A stretch of DNA of 64,000 nucleotides from Planctomycetota bacterium. GTDB taxonomy: Bacteria; Planctomycetota; Planctomycetia; Planctomycetales; Planctomycetaceae. The DNA lies in the NCBI GenBank assembly GCA_003671275.1, contig QWPB01000033.1:1-64000 (forward strand), in the 5' to 3' direction. Shown one piece after another: positions 27,429 to 40,100 of this stretch; the first letter of the stretch is position 1, and every line of letters starts with the position of its first letter. The notes below the pieces were generated by a model. The model ran no database searches, was not told the DNA's origin, and worked only from the letters and a program-made list of their open reading frames with translations. The position numbers were made by a program, and so were the translations under genes.

Positions 27429-28610
27429 TCAATGTATCGCGGCGCGAGCCCGGGTGAAGGCGTCAATCCCCTGCTCCAGATCGGAGCGGCTGTGGCCTGC
27501 GGAGATCTGAGTCCGGATGCGGGCCTTACCTTGGGGGACGACGGGGTAGGAGAATCCGACCACGTACACGCCGAACCCCAGCATTTGATCGGCCATCTTT
27601 CCGGCCAGCACGGCATCGCCCAGCATCACCGGTGCGATCGGATGTTCCCCCGGCAGGATCTGGAAGCCACGCCGCGTCATCTCCTCGCGGAAGTATGCCG
27701 TGTTCTCCCACAGCTTCTGCCGCAGTGCCGGTTCCCGCTGAATCAGGTCCAGTGCCGCCAGCGACGCAGTGACGATGCTGGGGGCCAGTGAATTGGAGAA
27801 CAGGTACGGACGTGACCGCTGTCGCAGGTATTCGACAATCTCTTTCCGACCGCTGGTGTAGCCCCCGCTGGCGCCTCCCAAAGCTTTTCCGAGTGTCCCG
27901 GTCAGGAGATCAATCCGGTTCATAACCCCCTGTTTTTCATGCGTTCCCCGTCCATTGGGTCCGCAGAATCCCACCGAGTGTGAGTCGTCCACCATCACCA
28001 GCGCATCGTACTGGTCGGCCAGTTCGCAAATCGCAGGCAGGTTGGCAAAGTACCCGTCCATCGAAAAGACGCCGTCCGTGGCAATCATCCGAAACCGGGC
28101 ACCGCTCGCCTCCTTGAGCCGGGCCTCCAGATCCGCCATATCGTTGTTGCGGTATCGGAATCGCTGGGCTTTGCACAACCGGACACCATCGATGATGCTC
28201 GCGTGGTTCAGCTCATCCGAAATGATGGCATCCTCAGCGGACAATAGTGTCTCAAACAGTCCCCCATTGGCATCAAAGCAGGACGAATACAGAATGGTGT
28301 CTTCAGTGCCCAGAAACTGGCTCAGCGCGGCTTCGAGATCTTTGTGAATCTGCTGCGTCCCGCAGATGAACCGCACCGACGACAACCCGAATCCCCAATC
28401 GGCCAGCCCTTTCTTTGCTGCAGCAATCAGCACGGGATGGTCCGACAGTCCCAGGTAGTTATTCGCACACATGTTGAGCACACCGCTGTCGCCCGCCACG
28501 CGTACGTGTGCGGCCTGGGCACTCGTCAAAATGCGTTCCCCTTTGAAGAGTCCCGCATCGCGAATGGCTTGCGTCTGCTGTGCCAGGTGCTGCGTGAAGT
28601 GGGCGGACAT
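27429..28610 (-). CDS. kbl: Glycine C-acetyltransferase (2-amino-3-ketobutyrate CoA ligase)
   Basis: 393 residues, full length. A PLP fold-type I enzyme that cleaves 2-amino-3-ketobutyrate with CoA to glycine and acetyl-CoA in threonine breakdown. Motifs: [53 protein letters not shown], and the PLP-lysine region [22 protein letters not shown] 28610 has GAGG eight bases upstream and opens the conserved protein; a 28-codon upstream extension is not conserved. No threonine dehydrogenase (tdh) gene is adjacent, which is the usual partner. The next gene upstream ends 96 nt away. Confidence 0.95.
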   Translation of the reverse strand: MSAHFTQHLAQQTQAIRDAGLFKGERILTSAQAAHVRVAGDSGVLNMCANNYLGLSDHPVLIAAAKKGLADWGFGLSSVRFICGTQQIHKDLEAALSQFLGTEDTILYSSCFDANGGLFETLLSAEDAIISDELNHASIIDGVRLCKAQRFRYRNNDMADLEARLKEASGARFRMIATDGVFSMDGYFANLPAICELADQYDALVMVDDSHSVGFCGPNGRGTHEKQGVMNRIDLLTGTLGKALGGASGGYTSGRKEIVEYLRQRSRPYLFSNSLAPSIVTASLAALDLIQREPALRQKLWENTAYFREEMTRRGFQILPGEHPIAPVMLGDAVLAGKMADQMLGFGVYVVGFSYPVVPQGKARIRTQISAGHSRSDLEQGIDAFTRARAAIH

Positions 28611-28706
28611 GAGAACCTCGGGTGAATTTTGGTCGGGGACGGCGGCGACTGGACCACAGGGGAGAAGCCACGAAATCGGCAGTACGGCTGTCATTGCCAG
28701 GGCCCA

Positions 28707-30815
28707 TTACGGCTGAACTGGGATCCACTGCACCGCGTCGATGATGACGTAGCCATCCACCTCGGCGTTGGAAAACTGGACTGACGCCGGGGTATTCGCC
28801 GCGAACTCGAACTGTCCCAGCGAGACGAACAGGTCATCCATCGCGAGTGGCTTCTGTTGATTCAGCTTCACCGTGGACTGCCCTCCGGAATGGGTGACCG
28901 TCACGGGCACATTGGAAGCCCGGTTGGGATTGGGCGAGTACGCGACCCGCACTTCATACCGCCCAGCCTGAGGCAGCCTGGTTTCGAAGTGCGCTGTCAG
29001 CTTTCCATCATGGACTCCCCCATCATGCCGATACGCCTGATCCACATAGTGTCCAGTGGACTGGCTGGAAGTCCATTCGCCCGTCAATGTCGCGGCCTCG
29101 TCATCGACGACCACTCCAGCCAGCTCTTTCGAGCGGATCGATCGGGATGATTTGGCTTCGCCGCCAGCCCCCTGGTATTCCAGAACCTGACCATCGCTGA
29201 GGAGTTTCTCTCGCAGTGCCGCATAGGGTACTTCCTGAACGGTCTGGTTCGCATCGATCGCCATCACGGCGGCTGTGGCTGCCGACTGGCCAAGAATCAT
29301 GAATACGGGTTCCATGCGGATCGACCCGAAAGCGATGTGTGAGCTGGAGACGCAGACGGGAACGAGCAGATTGCCACACTGTCCCTTTCGGGGCACGAGA
29401 GAGCCGTAGGCAATGGAGTACGGCCCCTTGAGTCCGACGCCGATATCGCCTTCGTTCTGAACGTAACCATCGGGAGTGATGTACCGCTGCACGTTGTGAG
29501 AGTCGATGGTGTATGACCCCATCCCCACCGATTCCGGAGTCGGCTTTTTCTTCAGCAGTTCGTTTTCTGTCATGACGAACGAACCCACCAGTCGGCGAGC
29601 TTCGCGAACGTAAATCTGGTGAGACCAATTTTCGTTATCGACGAATTCGTCCTTCGCCAGCCCCCACCGGGACATGGCCTGGCGGGTGGCTTCCGGGACT
29701 CGCGGGTCATTGGCCAGGAAGTACAGCCATCCCTGCTGATAAGTCACATGCTCCCGCAGGATCTCGCGACGGCGTTCGTACGTGGCATCTGGGTAATCGT
29801 AGTTCATCCCGATGTTATCAGTACTGAAGGGACCGTGATTGTTGGTGTCGGTCTTGTGGTTCGGGATGGGGTCAAATTTGTCGAACGTTTCCCGCCAGCC
29901 CGATTCCAGTACCCGGATCAACAGTTCGTATTGCCGTGGGTCATACCCTTCGGGCTTGGGGAATGGGACACGATTGGGCGCGTGATCCGTGAGGCACATC
30001 CGGAAGCAGTACGCCTGCACCCGTTTGTCTCCCGCTCCATATTCGCCGGGCGACTCGGTGCTGATCCGGGGCAACACCCCACTGGTCTTGTCCCCCGGAA
30101 CCAGATACGGACTGATCGGAGTCTTGAGGGCTCCAAAGTGATGTCGATGATGCAGGACGCCGGTTTGCACGCCGTTCCACGCCTCGTCATAGACGCTCGT
30201 CGCCTCGCGTCCGACGTGGTAGTCGCATCGAGCGGCAGCCATCAGGTCCCCCTCATAGGTCGCATCGATGAACATTTTTCCCGAGTAAGTCTTTCCACTG
30301 AGCATCGTGATCGCGACGATCCGGCCCGCCTGCTGCTGGACGCCCTGGACGCGATCCAGCCATTCACCGCGGTGCACCGGGATGGCATACTCTTTGACCA
30401 GTTCTTCGAAAACCTGCTCAGCCACATGCGGCTCAAAGATCCATTGAGTCCGCTGTTCGCCATCGATGGCTGGCGTCCCCTGTCCCTTGCCCCCATATTC
30501 CGATTTCTTCTGCCATTTCCAGGCGGCGTCCGTGTCGTAGTGCTTCCAGACCCGATGATAAAAATCGCGAGCCAACCCTCCGATCACAGCCTTGTTCCCG
30601 GTATCCGTGAATCCCAGCCCGCCCGCTGACAAGCCTCCCAAATGCTTGTCAGGGCCGACAATGACCACCGTTTTCCCCATCCGTCGAGCCTGCACCGCCG
30701 AGATCACTCCCGCCGATGTCCCGCCGTACACCACCAGATCGTATTCGGCACTATGAGCCAACGGAGGACTGCTCAAGACACAGCTCAGGCAGACCAGCAG
30801 CAGACGAATTCTCAT
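28707..30815 (-). CDS. Secreted FAD-dependent oxidoreductase with golvesin-like C-terminal domain
   Basis: 702 residues. Signal peptide (LLLVCLSCVLSSPPLAHS), then the FAD dinucleotide-binding motif YDLVVYGGTSAGVISAVQARR with the conserved GGLSAGGLGFTD, followed by GKMFIDATYEGDLMAAA; all typical of the FAD_oxidored family that includes many planctomycete proteins. The last ~130 residues (GEWTSSQSTGHYVDQAYRHD ... AGRYEVRVAYSPN ... YVIIDAVQWIP) match the golvesin/xanthan-lyase carbohydrate-binding-like domain. Probably acts on exported sugars or polysaccharides (inference). GGGGTG precedes the start. Confidence 0.88.
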   Translation of the reverse strand: MRIRLLLVCLSCVLSSPPLAHSAEYDLVVYGGTSAGVISAVQARRMGKTVVIVGPDKHLGGLSAGGLGFTDTGNKAVIGGLARDFYHRVWKHYDTDAAWKWQKKSEYGGKGQGTPAIDGEQRTQWIFEPHVAEQVFEELVKEYAIPVHRGEWLDRVQGVQQQAGRIVAITMLSGKTYSGKMFIDATYEGDLMAAARCDYHVGREATSVYDEAWNGVQTGVLHHRHHFGALKTPISPYLVPGDKTSGVLPRISTESPGEYGAGDKRVQAYCFRMCLTDHAPNRVPFPKPEGYDPRQYELLIRVLESGWRETFDKFDPIPNHKTDTNNHGPFSTDNIGMNYDYPDATYERRREILREHVTYQQGWLYFLANDPRVPEATRQAMSRWGLAKDEFVDNENWSHQIYVREARRLVGSFVMTENELLKKKPTPESVGMGSYTIDSHNVQRYITPDGYVQNEGDIGVGLKGPYSIAYGSLVPRKGQCGNLLVPVCVSSSHIAFGSIRMEPVFMILGQSAATAAVMAIDANQTVQEVPYAALREKLLSDGQVLEYQGAGGEAKSSRSIRSKELAGVVVDDEAATLTGEWTSSQSTGHYVDQAYRHDGGVHDGKLTAHFETRLPQAGRYEVRVAYSPNPNRASNVPVTVTHSGGQSTVKLNQQKPLAMDDLFVSLGQFEFAANTPASVQFSNAEVDGYVIIDAVQWIPVQP

Positions 30816-30907
30816 GGGACACCCCTACCAGCAGACAGCAAACCGGAGAGGCTCCCATTAGAACGTGTTCCGCAGACAGCTTCACCTCTATCCGTCCTGA
30901 ATGCCGG

Positions 30908-31498
30908 TTACGGCACCACTCGCTGTGAATCCGCAGTGCCCTCCGGGGACACCGGAGGCGGAGTGGGACTCCAAAGGCCGCACTGTGCAGCTCGTGCAGC
31001 CTCTTCCGCACGCGTGAACAGGCGTTTGCGATCAGAGCGGATGGGGAACGAAGTGATCGCCCGACTGAAACCCCGGCGAACAATCTCTTCGTTCAGCAGC
31101 AGGTCGCCCACGTACACATAGGCCAGCACGCGGCGGTAGTTGTCCCATCGCTCCTGGTCGAGTTCCAGCCAGACAGCCCGCCCCTCAACCCGGGACCGGG
31201 TAAATTCAAAAGCTTCTCGCCCCCACGGTTCCGGGAGAAGTTCCGGATGCTTGGTCTCGGGAGTGTTCACTCCGAGTAGCCGGACGCGAAAGCCCCCCTC
31301 CAGCTCGATGGTGTCCCCGTCAATCACCCGTACGACGTAGACCGCTCTCCCGATCGGAGGCAAGTCCGGCATCGATCGCGCGGAGACCAGTCGCCAGGCT
31401 AACAGGCTGGCTGCCACGACAGATAGAACTGTGGTCAGGCGGGGCCAGCGACGCCAAGATCGAATCCTGGGGCGGACACCAGGTGCCGGAGAGACCAT
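30908..31498 (-). CDS. Thermonuclease-like (SNase) membrane-anchored nuclease
   Basis: 196 residues. An N-terminal membrane segment (TVLSVVAASLLAWRLV) then an SNase fold: VRVIDGDTIEL (Asp60), RVRLLGVNTPET (Arg73, Glu81) and DNYRRVLAYVYV (second catalytic Arg at about 122). In staphylococcal nuclease the NTPE position is DTPE; the Asp-to-Asn change falls on a calcium ligand, seen in some relatives. A textbook AAGGAGG precedes ATG 31498. Likely degrades extracellular or periplasmic nucleic acid. Confidence 0.88.
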   Translation of the reverse strand: MVSPAPGVRPRIRSWRRWPRLTTVLSVVAASLLAWRLVSARSMPDLPPIGRAVYVVRVIDGDTIELEGGFRVRLLGVNTPETKHPELLPEPWGREAFEFTRSRVEGRAVWLELDQERWDNYRRVLAYVYVGDLLLNEEIVRRGFSRAITSFPIRSDRKRLFTRAEEAARAAQCGLWSPTPPPVSPEGTADSQRVVP

Positions 31499-31559
31499 TA
31501 CCCCTCCTTACGGAAACACGCCCCAGCCCTGACAGTGGCCCCGCGTCAGTTCGGACTCA

Positions 31560-31859
31560 TCAGTTTGGACTAATCGGAAAGCGATTGCGGGACTCACGAC
31601 CGAGTGGATCCTTCTCGTACTTGCGGGCACAGGCCGGGCACAGGTCGAGAGCCATCTTCTTGGTGCGGTTTTCAGGGAGATGGAAATCCGCAGTGGAGTC
31701 CATCATCGCAATCTCGTCCGCGATCTGGTCAAGGCTGTCTTGATCCAGATCGGCTTCCGTGATGGGGGCGGGCTCGGGAATCGATTGCAGTTCGATCCGC
31801 ACCGAATAGCGATGCCCATCAATCAAGCACCGACATTGGTCGCAGATGTATTGCTTCAT
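31560..31859 (-). CDS. Small zinc-ribbon-like protein, unknown function
   Basis: 99 residues. MKQYICDQCRCLIDGHRYSV gives one CxxC near the start, and LCPACARKYEKDP gives a second, so a zinc ribbon split by an acidic middle (EADLDQDSLDQIADEIAMM) is likely. ATG 31859 is chosen because the first Cys pair lies right after it; the frame is open 28 codons further up without features. Not recognised beyond this. Confidence 0.65.
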   Translation of the reverse strand: MKQYICDQCRCLIDGHRYSVRIELQSIPEPAPITEADLDQDSLDQIADEIAMMDSTADFHLPENRTKKMALDLCPACARKYEKDPLGRESRNRFPISPN

Positions 31860-32117
31860 GAGGAACGGTCCACGCTCCCGAGGAGATGGGAGCAACCACT
31901 TGATGGAGAAGAAGGGCGGCGTCCGTTGCCTGACGACGGGCACTCAGAGTGTCGTCGTGTGTGAACGCGATTTGAACAGAAAACATCGAAGTCGAAAAGC
32001 GTCACGAGCCAGATTTTCAACAGTTCGCTCGATCAAAAAAACAGTCTGTACACTTGCGTTTTCAAGAGCGGATGGTCGCGTGAAAGCGAACCACCCGCCA
32101 CGATCACCCGCGCCACC

Positions 32118-33785
32118 TCATGGAGCGTTTCGTCCAAACACCATCAGGGTGATGTCATCGTTCTGGGGACGCCCGTTGGCATGTCGCCGCACGTCTGAGC
32201 GGATCACCGTTCCCAGCGTTTGCGTGTCGCCGCTCTCCTGGGTGATCAGCTTCCGCAGGGCATCCACTCCATACAGATCGCCGGCGGCATTCATGGCTTC
32301 GCTGACCCCGTCGGTGTAGATCACAAACGTTTCACCGGCCCCAATGTCACGCATCACCACGTCATAGGGATAGCCATCCACCACCCCCAGTGGCACACCT
32401 ACGATGTCGTCCGAAAACTCTTCCAAGGTGCCATCGGGCTTCCGGATGATCGGAGACATATGCCCGGCATTCACCAGAGCCATCTTGTGTTGGATGGGAT
32501 CCAGGATGATCAGTACGAAAGTGACGAACCGGCCCTCGACCGCGCGGGCGCACATGTGACCATTGATCTTCTCGATCGCCTGCCCCGCATCGTCCAGGAA
32601 TTCGGTCACCGATCGGACAACCGTCGACAGCCGCGACATGATCAACGAAGCGGGAACCCCCTTCCCCGCGACATCGCCAAAGGCGACTGCGATTTTACCA
32701 TTGGGTAGTTGAACCACATCGTAATAGTCACCACCGACCGCCTGGGCCGACTCGTACATGGCAAAGAATGAATAGCCTTCAATGTCGGGCATCCGCTCGG
32801 GAAGCAGCGCCAGCTGGACGTTGCTCGCGATGAGCATTTCGTTGTCCTGTTTCTGCTTCTCGACGTACGACTGCATCAGGCGGGCCCCTTCGTAGGCCAA
32901 CGCCGCCGGGACAGCAACCGCTGTGAGGATCTGCGCGTCTTCCGTCCGGAACTGAGCCAGTGGGTTCTGGGTATCAATATTGATGACCCCGAGCACATCC
33001 CCATTCAGGCCCAACAGCGGGGCACACATCATCGACCGAATGGCCAGTGATGAGATGGACTCGCTGGCGTTGAACTTGGAGTCGCTCGACGCATCCGCTG
33101 ACAGGATCGTCTCCTTGGTTTCAATGACGGTCTTCAGAATCGTTCGCGACAATTTTACAGAATCGTCGGCGTCGGCGCGGCGATGCTTCATGGCTCGCGG
33201 GATCATCTGATTGGATTTTTCATCCAGCAGCAGGACGCACCCGCGATCGGCATGGGGAAAGATGCCAAACAGCGTGTCGAGTAGTTTGGGCAGGATCTTG
33301 TCGATATCAATTGTCCCGGCCAGACTCTTGATGATCTCCAGAACCGCCTTGAGCTTCTCGCTGGGTTTCACATCCAGCATGTCGAAGGCATTTCCTCCGA
33401 CTCGTCCCGTAATGGTGGACGAGGAATCCCCGCCCTCGATGCTGATTTGACCAAAGCGGGAATCTTCCCCCAGGCCGCTGTCGCTGCTCGACGGGGAATC
33501 GATCCCTTCGTAGCGGAACAACACCGGCCCCAGCTCGATGCGGTCGTTACTCTTGAGCCGCATCGGCTTCTCAATCTTTTGACCGTTGACAAAGGTTCCG
33601 TTTCCACTGCCCAGATCTTCAATCAAGAACTGCTCTTCCACGGCAAAGACGCGCGCGTGCTTCCGGGAGACCATGTTGAAATCGATCTGGATATCGCAGT
33701 CCGGCAACCGCCCTAGAAAATTATCCCCAGCCTTCAGTTCATAGGTCTTGGCTTGGCCCTGAACCAACAGAATCAGCTTGGCCAT
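32118..33785 (-). CDS. FHA-GAF-PP2C (SpoIIE/RsbU-type) serine phosphatase
   Basis: 555 residues. FHA domain at 1-95 (LGRLPDCDIQIDFNMVSRKHARV, LGSGNGTFVNGQKI), which binds phospho-Thr peptides; GAF domain at about 150-305 (IFPHADRGCVLLLDE, CAPLLGLNGDVLGVINIDT); short coiled-coil link; PP2C_SIG domain at about 345-553 with metal-binding Asp motifs GGDYYDVVQL, GDVAGKGVPASL, VNAGHMSP and YTDGVSEAMN. Such enzymes dephosphorylate anti-anti-sigma (STAS) proteins in stress signalling. No sigma-factor, kinase or STAS gene is adjacent. The 258 nt downstream (31860-32117) hold no gene. Confidence 0.93.
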   Translation of the reverse strand: MAKLILLVQGQAKTYELKAGDNFLGRLPDCDIQIDFNMVSRKHARVFAVEEQFLIEDLGSGNGTFVNGQKIEKPMRLKSNDRIELGPVLFRYEGIDSPSSSDSGLGEDSRFGQISIEGGDSSSTITGRVGGNAFDMLDVKPSEKLKAVLEIIKSLAGTIDIDKILPKLLDTLFGIFPHADRGCVLLLDEKSNQMIPRAMKHRRADADDSVKLSRTILKTVIETKETILSADASSDSKFNASESISSLAIRSMMCAPLLGLNGDVLGVINIDTQNPLAQFRTEDAQILTAVAVPAALAYEGARLMQSYVEKQKQDNEMLIASNVQLALLPERMPDIEGYSFFAMYESAQAVGGDYYDVVQLPNGKIAVAFGDVAGKGVPASLIMSRLSTVVRSVTEFLDDAGQAIEKINGHMCARAVEGRFVTFVLIILDPIQHKMALVNAGHMSPIIRKPDGTLEEFSDDIVGVPLGVVDGYPYDVVMRDIGAGETFVIYTDGVSEAMNAAGDLYGVDALRKLITQESGDTQTLGTVIRSDVRRHANGRPQNDDITLMVFGRNAP

Positions 33786-34373
33786 GAGAGAGTGCCTTTG
33801 ATGTCAAGTCAGGATGCCGGACGCTGTGCGGACCCCCTCTGATCGGAATCAGGGGGCACACCTGATTATTCCGATCCGAACCAGTCCCCGCAATCGCGAT
33901 GCGGGGGGCGTTTCCACGATCGGATACTTTCGACGATGGGCCGGCGGATCATTCCGTTTCGACGGGTGGGGTCGCAGCGTTCAGATTCGGGCGTTCAACA
34001 AACCCTTGTATCTGTTGAAAATGCGGGACAATCGGGATGGTCTTGGGGGCCGATGATTGCGGACTTCGACGCATCATCGTCGATGGCGAATGATGACACG
34101 TGTGCGTCACGAAAGCAGGGAGCCAATATCTCTGGCTCCCTCTCCTCCGCGATCTCATGCAGATCCCCTTTTCCAGATCACACCGTCAGAAATGTTAGAG
34201 CCACTGACCAGAGGGGCAAACCTTCGGTCGGCGTGGTGGCTGCGTTCGGTTCATGAAACGGTCTTCAACACCTCATTCTGAGTGTCCATTCCGCCCACGA
34301 CTGCGCCACCGTAAGCACGGTGTTTCCGCTCCATTGCCGATGGCCTTCTCCTCGAATGCGGGGAACTCCTCTG
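33786..34373. other. Intergenic stretch with two hairpins
   Basis: 588 nt without a supported gene. Hairpin 1: GATCGGAATCAGG (33841-33853) with CCTGATTATTCCGATC (33861-33876), one 3-nt bulge, 56 nt upstream of the phosphatase start, so it may lie in its 5' leader. Hairpin 2: AGGGAGCCA (34117-34125) / TGGCTCCCT (34133-34141), which may terminate the sulfite reductase transcript; only a weak T-run follows on the minus strand. Confidence 0.5.
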
Positions 34374-36038
<1,665 letters not shown>

Positions 36039-36221
36039 GGAATTGCGTTCAGATCAGAGGGCAGAATGTGTGGTATGAGGGGATTGTACGGGGAATCCGC
36101 CCAGGGACTCAATTGCTGGTATCTCTGGAGGCAGTGCGTGCCACACCAGACAGACGGGATTGGCCCCGGTTCGGAGGCGAATGGGATTCCCGATTACGAG
36201 ACAGTCCGTCGTCGGAAGGCA

Positions 36222-37112
36222 TCAACGTTTCCTGGGAGGCTCGGCGTCGCCCTTAACGGCAGCTTTCTTCGGTCGGCTGGCGCGGGCCATCAGTCCTTCC
36301 GCGGAGATCGCCTGGACGACGCGCTGGGCCAGATCGTCCATCTGCATGACGAGGGATTCCACCTTACCGGACAGAAACAAATAGGCGACCAGCGCCGGAA
36401 TCGCAATCAACAACCCCACCGCCGTCGTAACCAGTGCCAGTGCGATCCCGGATGCCAGCTGGTCCGTTTTTCCCATCGCCCCCGCAAAGGCGATCTGGTT
36501 AAACGATTCGAGCATTCCCCAGACAGTCCCCAGCAATCCAATCATCGGCGTGATTGTATGTACGCCATTCAAAACCCGTAGATGGGATCGCAGTTGGGCA
36601 ACTTGCCGCTCGCCGCCGTCGATCACGGCCTGTTCGACTTCGACGCTGGGTTTGCCCCATTTACGAACAGCGTGAGCAAAGATGTTGGCGATGGGGCTGT
36701 CGTTTTCCTGGCAGATTTCCAGAGCTTCGTCCTGTTCCATTTCGCCGTCTTCGATCAGCCGGATAAACCGCTGGACAAAGGGTTTAGGGATCACTCTTCC
36801 GCGACGCAGAACGACCATCCGCTCGACGGAGAACCAGACCAGTACGAACGTGGCCACGCCAAACGGGATCGTCCAGTAATGCAGCGAACGCAGCATGTCG
36901 AGCATACCCGTGGGCAGGCTGCCTTCGTTGGCACCTGACGTGGGAGGGCTGACCGTGACCGGTGCTTCCGCAGGCAGGGCGGTTGGTTCCTGGGCGGAGA
37001 GCCATTCCCCCACTCCCAGAAACAATCCCCAGACCACGATTACGAGCAGCCCCAGCGCGAGGCGGCCCTGTCTGTGCTGGTTGCCGGTTCCATACAATGA
37101 CAACCCGTTCAT
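36222..37112 (-). CDS. MotA/TolQ/ExbB proton channel family protein
   Basis: 296 residues. Signal-like first membrane segment (LALGLLVIVVWGLFLGVGEWL), a linker, then the three-segment ExbB core: HYWTIPFGVATFVLVWFSVE, TITPMIGLLGTVWGMLESF and ALVTTAVGLLIAIPALVAYLF. The GLLGTVWGM and TTAVGLLIAIPA motifs are standard for proton-driven energisers. It lies 74 nt downstream of the giant TPR gene on the same strand; no ExbD/TolR partner follows in this window, as the next gene is the reductase. ATG 37112 chosen for the hydrophobic start. Confidence 0.9.
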   Translation of the reverse strand: MNGLSLYGTGNQHRQGRLALGLLVIVVWGLFLGVGEWLSAQEPTALPAEAPVTVSPPTSGANEGSLPTGMLDMLRSLHYWTIPFGVATFVLVWFSVERMVVLRRGRVIPKPFVQRFIRLIEDGEMEQDEALEICQENDSPIANIFAHAVRKWGKPSVEVEQAVIDGGERQVAQLRSHLRVLNGVHTITPMIGLLGTVWGMLESFNQIAFAGAMGKTDQLASGIALALVTTAVGLLIAIPALVAYLFLSGKVESLVMQMDDLAQRVVQAISAEGLMARASRPKKAAVKGDAEPPRKR

Positions 37113-37186
37113 CCCAATTGCCCCACAGAGGTCAGGAGTTACCGCAGCGGAGTTTACTCGCGAAATGGGGCCGAGTGTAAGACCGC

Positions 37187-40100
37187 TTAGGGGGTTGTGG
37201 CTGGAAGCTGTTTGCGGACGGTCTCCAGCAGTTTCTGGGCTTCGGCGGTCTCGGGAAGTCCTGGAAACTCCTGAATCAGGGTTTCCAGGGTTTGCCGGGA
37301 GTTCTCCCAGTTTTTCAGCACCATGTCGCACTTGGCCGATTGCAGCAAGGCTTTGGACTGGAATTCGGGGTAGGCGTAATTCGCGTAGAGCTTGGTATAG
37401 GCGCGGATGGCCTCCTCGTAGTTCTTGTTGTTCTGCGTGATCCAGGTGTCGGCCAACCAGAATTGGGCCTTGGCAGCCAGGGGCGTCTTGCGACTGGCCG
37501 GGGAATCGACGACTAATGAGAAGAACTTCCGGGCCTCATCAAAGCGGGCTTCTTTGACGGCGATGCGGCCCAGAATGTCATTCGCCTGATCCGCCAGCTC
37601 ACCCGTACTGTGCTGCTTCTGGAAGTCCGCCACGGCGGTCTGAACGGCCACATAGTCTTTGAGTTCAAACTGCGACTCGATGATCAGCAGCAGCAGTTGG
37701 GGCCGCCATTCGATGACGGGCTGGGCCTCTGCGGCCAGGGCAGGTTGCTTCAGAAGGCCGGACAGGGTCTCCAGGGAGGGTTGATACTGACCACGGTGGT
37801 ATTGCGATTCCCCGACTCGGAACTGGGCCAGCAGGACATATTCACTCTGCGGAAAATCCGTCAGGAGACTTTGGGCCAGCCGACCGCTCTCGGGCCATGA
37901 TTCGACGCGGGCTTCGAGGTTCATCCAGCTGGCCAGTGCCTGTTCCTTTTCCTCCGGGGCCACATCCGGGCTGGTCGTCAGCTCTTTGTACAAGGTCCGC
38001 GCGGGGTCGATGCGACCTTCCTGGTCGTGACCCTGGGCGATGAACAGTTTGGCTTCCGCAGCGAAATCCGACTGCGGGTAATCTTTCAGCAGTTGGGTGT
38101 AGAGTTCTTCCGCTCGCAAAAATTTCTCACTTTCGGCGTGATTCACCGCCCATCGTCGCAGGATTTCATCCCGCGAGGGACGGGTCTGCTGAGCCGGATC
38201 TTCCACGGGCAGCTTCAGACTCTGATTATAAGCCATGGCCCACATCGGGTCCGCCGGATCGATTAGCAACAACTTGCGATACAGCTCCGCCGACAGGATG
38301 GCACAGCGGACAGCCTGTTCCCCGATCTGCTTCTCCGCATCGGTGGGAGTCTGATTTTCAGCGGGCAGGGCAAACCGGGTGGCCGACTGACTCAGCGTAT
38401 CAGCAGCGGTTTTGAGCTTCACGGAATCCTTGCCCGCGTCTTTCTCCAGGCAGACCCCCTGATTGAATGCCGCCTGAGCCAGAATCAATGGTGAGGCGAC
38501 CGGGGACTCCAGCACCTTGGCGTAACAGGTGGCGGCCTCGGCGGGGCGGTCCTGATTGGCAAGTACCATCCCCAAGTCCGACATCCCCGCCAAAAAGTAC
38601 TCCGACTGCGGTCCACTGGCGATCACGCGGGTCAACAGCTGTTCGGCAATGGGCCAGTTCTTGGCACCGATGGCCTGATCGGCGGCCAGCGCTGCCGATT
38701 GTGTGACCAGATTCCGGTCGGTATCGAGCGGGGCCAGTTGGTCGAGAGACTCGATGAGCCGGGTCCAATCGTTTTGCTTTGCCCGCAATTCCACCAGTTT
38801 GACCAGGGTGGGGCGGCGATCTGCCCCAGCCGGCAGGTTGGCGACCGCCTGTGTCAATACGGTTTCGGCTTCCGCAGGCTGGTTCAGCTGCAGGAGGGCA
38901 TCCGCGAGAATGGGCAGCGCTTCCGCAAACTCCCCGCTGCCCGCCTCACTCAGGCGGATGGCATCCGCGATCGGGGTGAGGGCCTTGACGACCTCCTGAG
39001 GCTGGTTCAGCCGCATTTCGGCCCGGGCCCACTGAATGCGAGTGGTCATCTGGGTTTTCGGAGACGAGGTCTTGGCCAGAACATTTTTGAGCAGGGTGGC
39101 GGCCTGCTGGAAATCGGCCTGGGCGGACTTGGGGGCCTTCAGCAGATTGTCATCTCCGCGACGAAGCAATGCCCGCCCGAGCAGGTGCTCGTTGGGGATC
39201 GCGTTTTCGCTGGTGGTAAACAGGTTCGGAAACCGCTCTGCTAGACGGATGGCTTCTCCGAGTTGTCCTTCTCGAAGGGCCGCGTCTGCCGCATAATAGT
39301 GGGCCTTGTCGGCCCAATCCGAATTGGGAAACTGCGTGGCCACATCCAGAAACAGCTTGCGGGCCTCCGACCACTTCTCCTGCTGCAGTTCGCAGTCCGC
39401 CCAGTGGTAGATCACGCGATCCAGATCTTTGGGCGGCGGAGTTTTGGCGGCCATCTCCGAAAAGACCTGAACTGCCTCGGGCCATTTCTTCTGGCCCTTG
39501 CAGCTCATTCCAAGCCAGAAGCGGGAGATCAGTTCCAGCTTGGGATCTTGGATGGCCTTCGTAAAGTGAGCCTCAGCGGCGGCAAAATCCCCGGCCTGAT
39601 ACCGGGCATAGCCCGCATTCTGGGCAGCGCGGGGGACGAGACTGCTGGTGGCAAATCGGGTCAAGATTTCTTCGAAGGATTGAGCCGAGGTGGCAAACTG
39701 CAGGGCCTCGTAATCACGGCTCCCCAGTTCGAACAAGGCTTCCGCAGCTCGTGGATGACTCGCGGTGGCGACTTCCCGGTACAGACTGATGGCCTGATTA
39801 TTGTTCCCCAGCTGGAGTTGAGCTTGGGCCAGGAAGAATTTGGCTTCGACCTGTTCGGATTCTCCCGTGCGGAGCTTCAGGACCGTTTCCAAGGCAGTAA
39901 CGGCCCCGGTGGCGTCCTTCTGCTGAAGACGTGATTCCCCGAGATATTGCCACCCCCAGGGGACCAGTTCGTGATTGGGGTACTTCGCGACATAGGCCGA
40001 CAGCTCTTCACTGGCCGCCGGAAAATCATTGAGGAAAAAGCTGCTCTCTCCGACCCGGTAAGCAGCCAGGGGCGCTTCCGGGTGTTGCGGATGCCCCTTC

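Noticed and set aside
28611-28706. Glycine riboswitch ahead of kbl
   Set aside because: Only about 96 nt separate the genes, and no glycine-aptamer-like core was seen.
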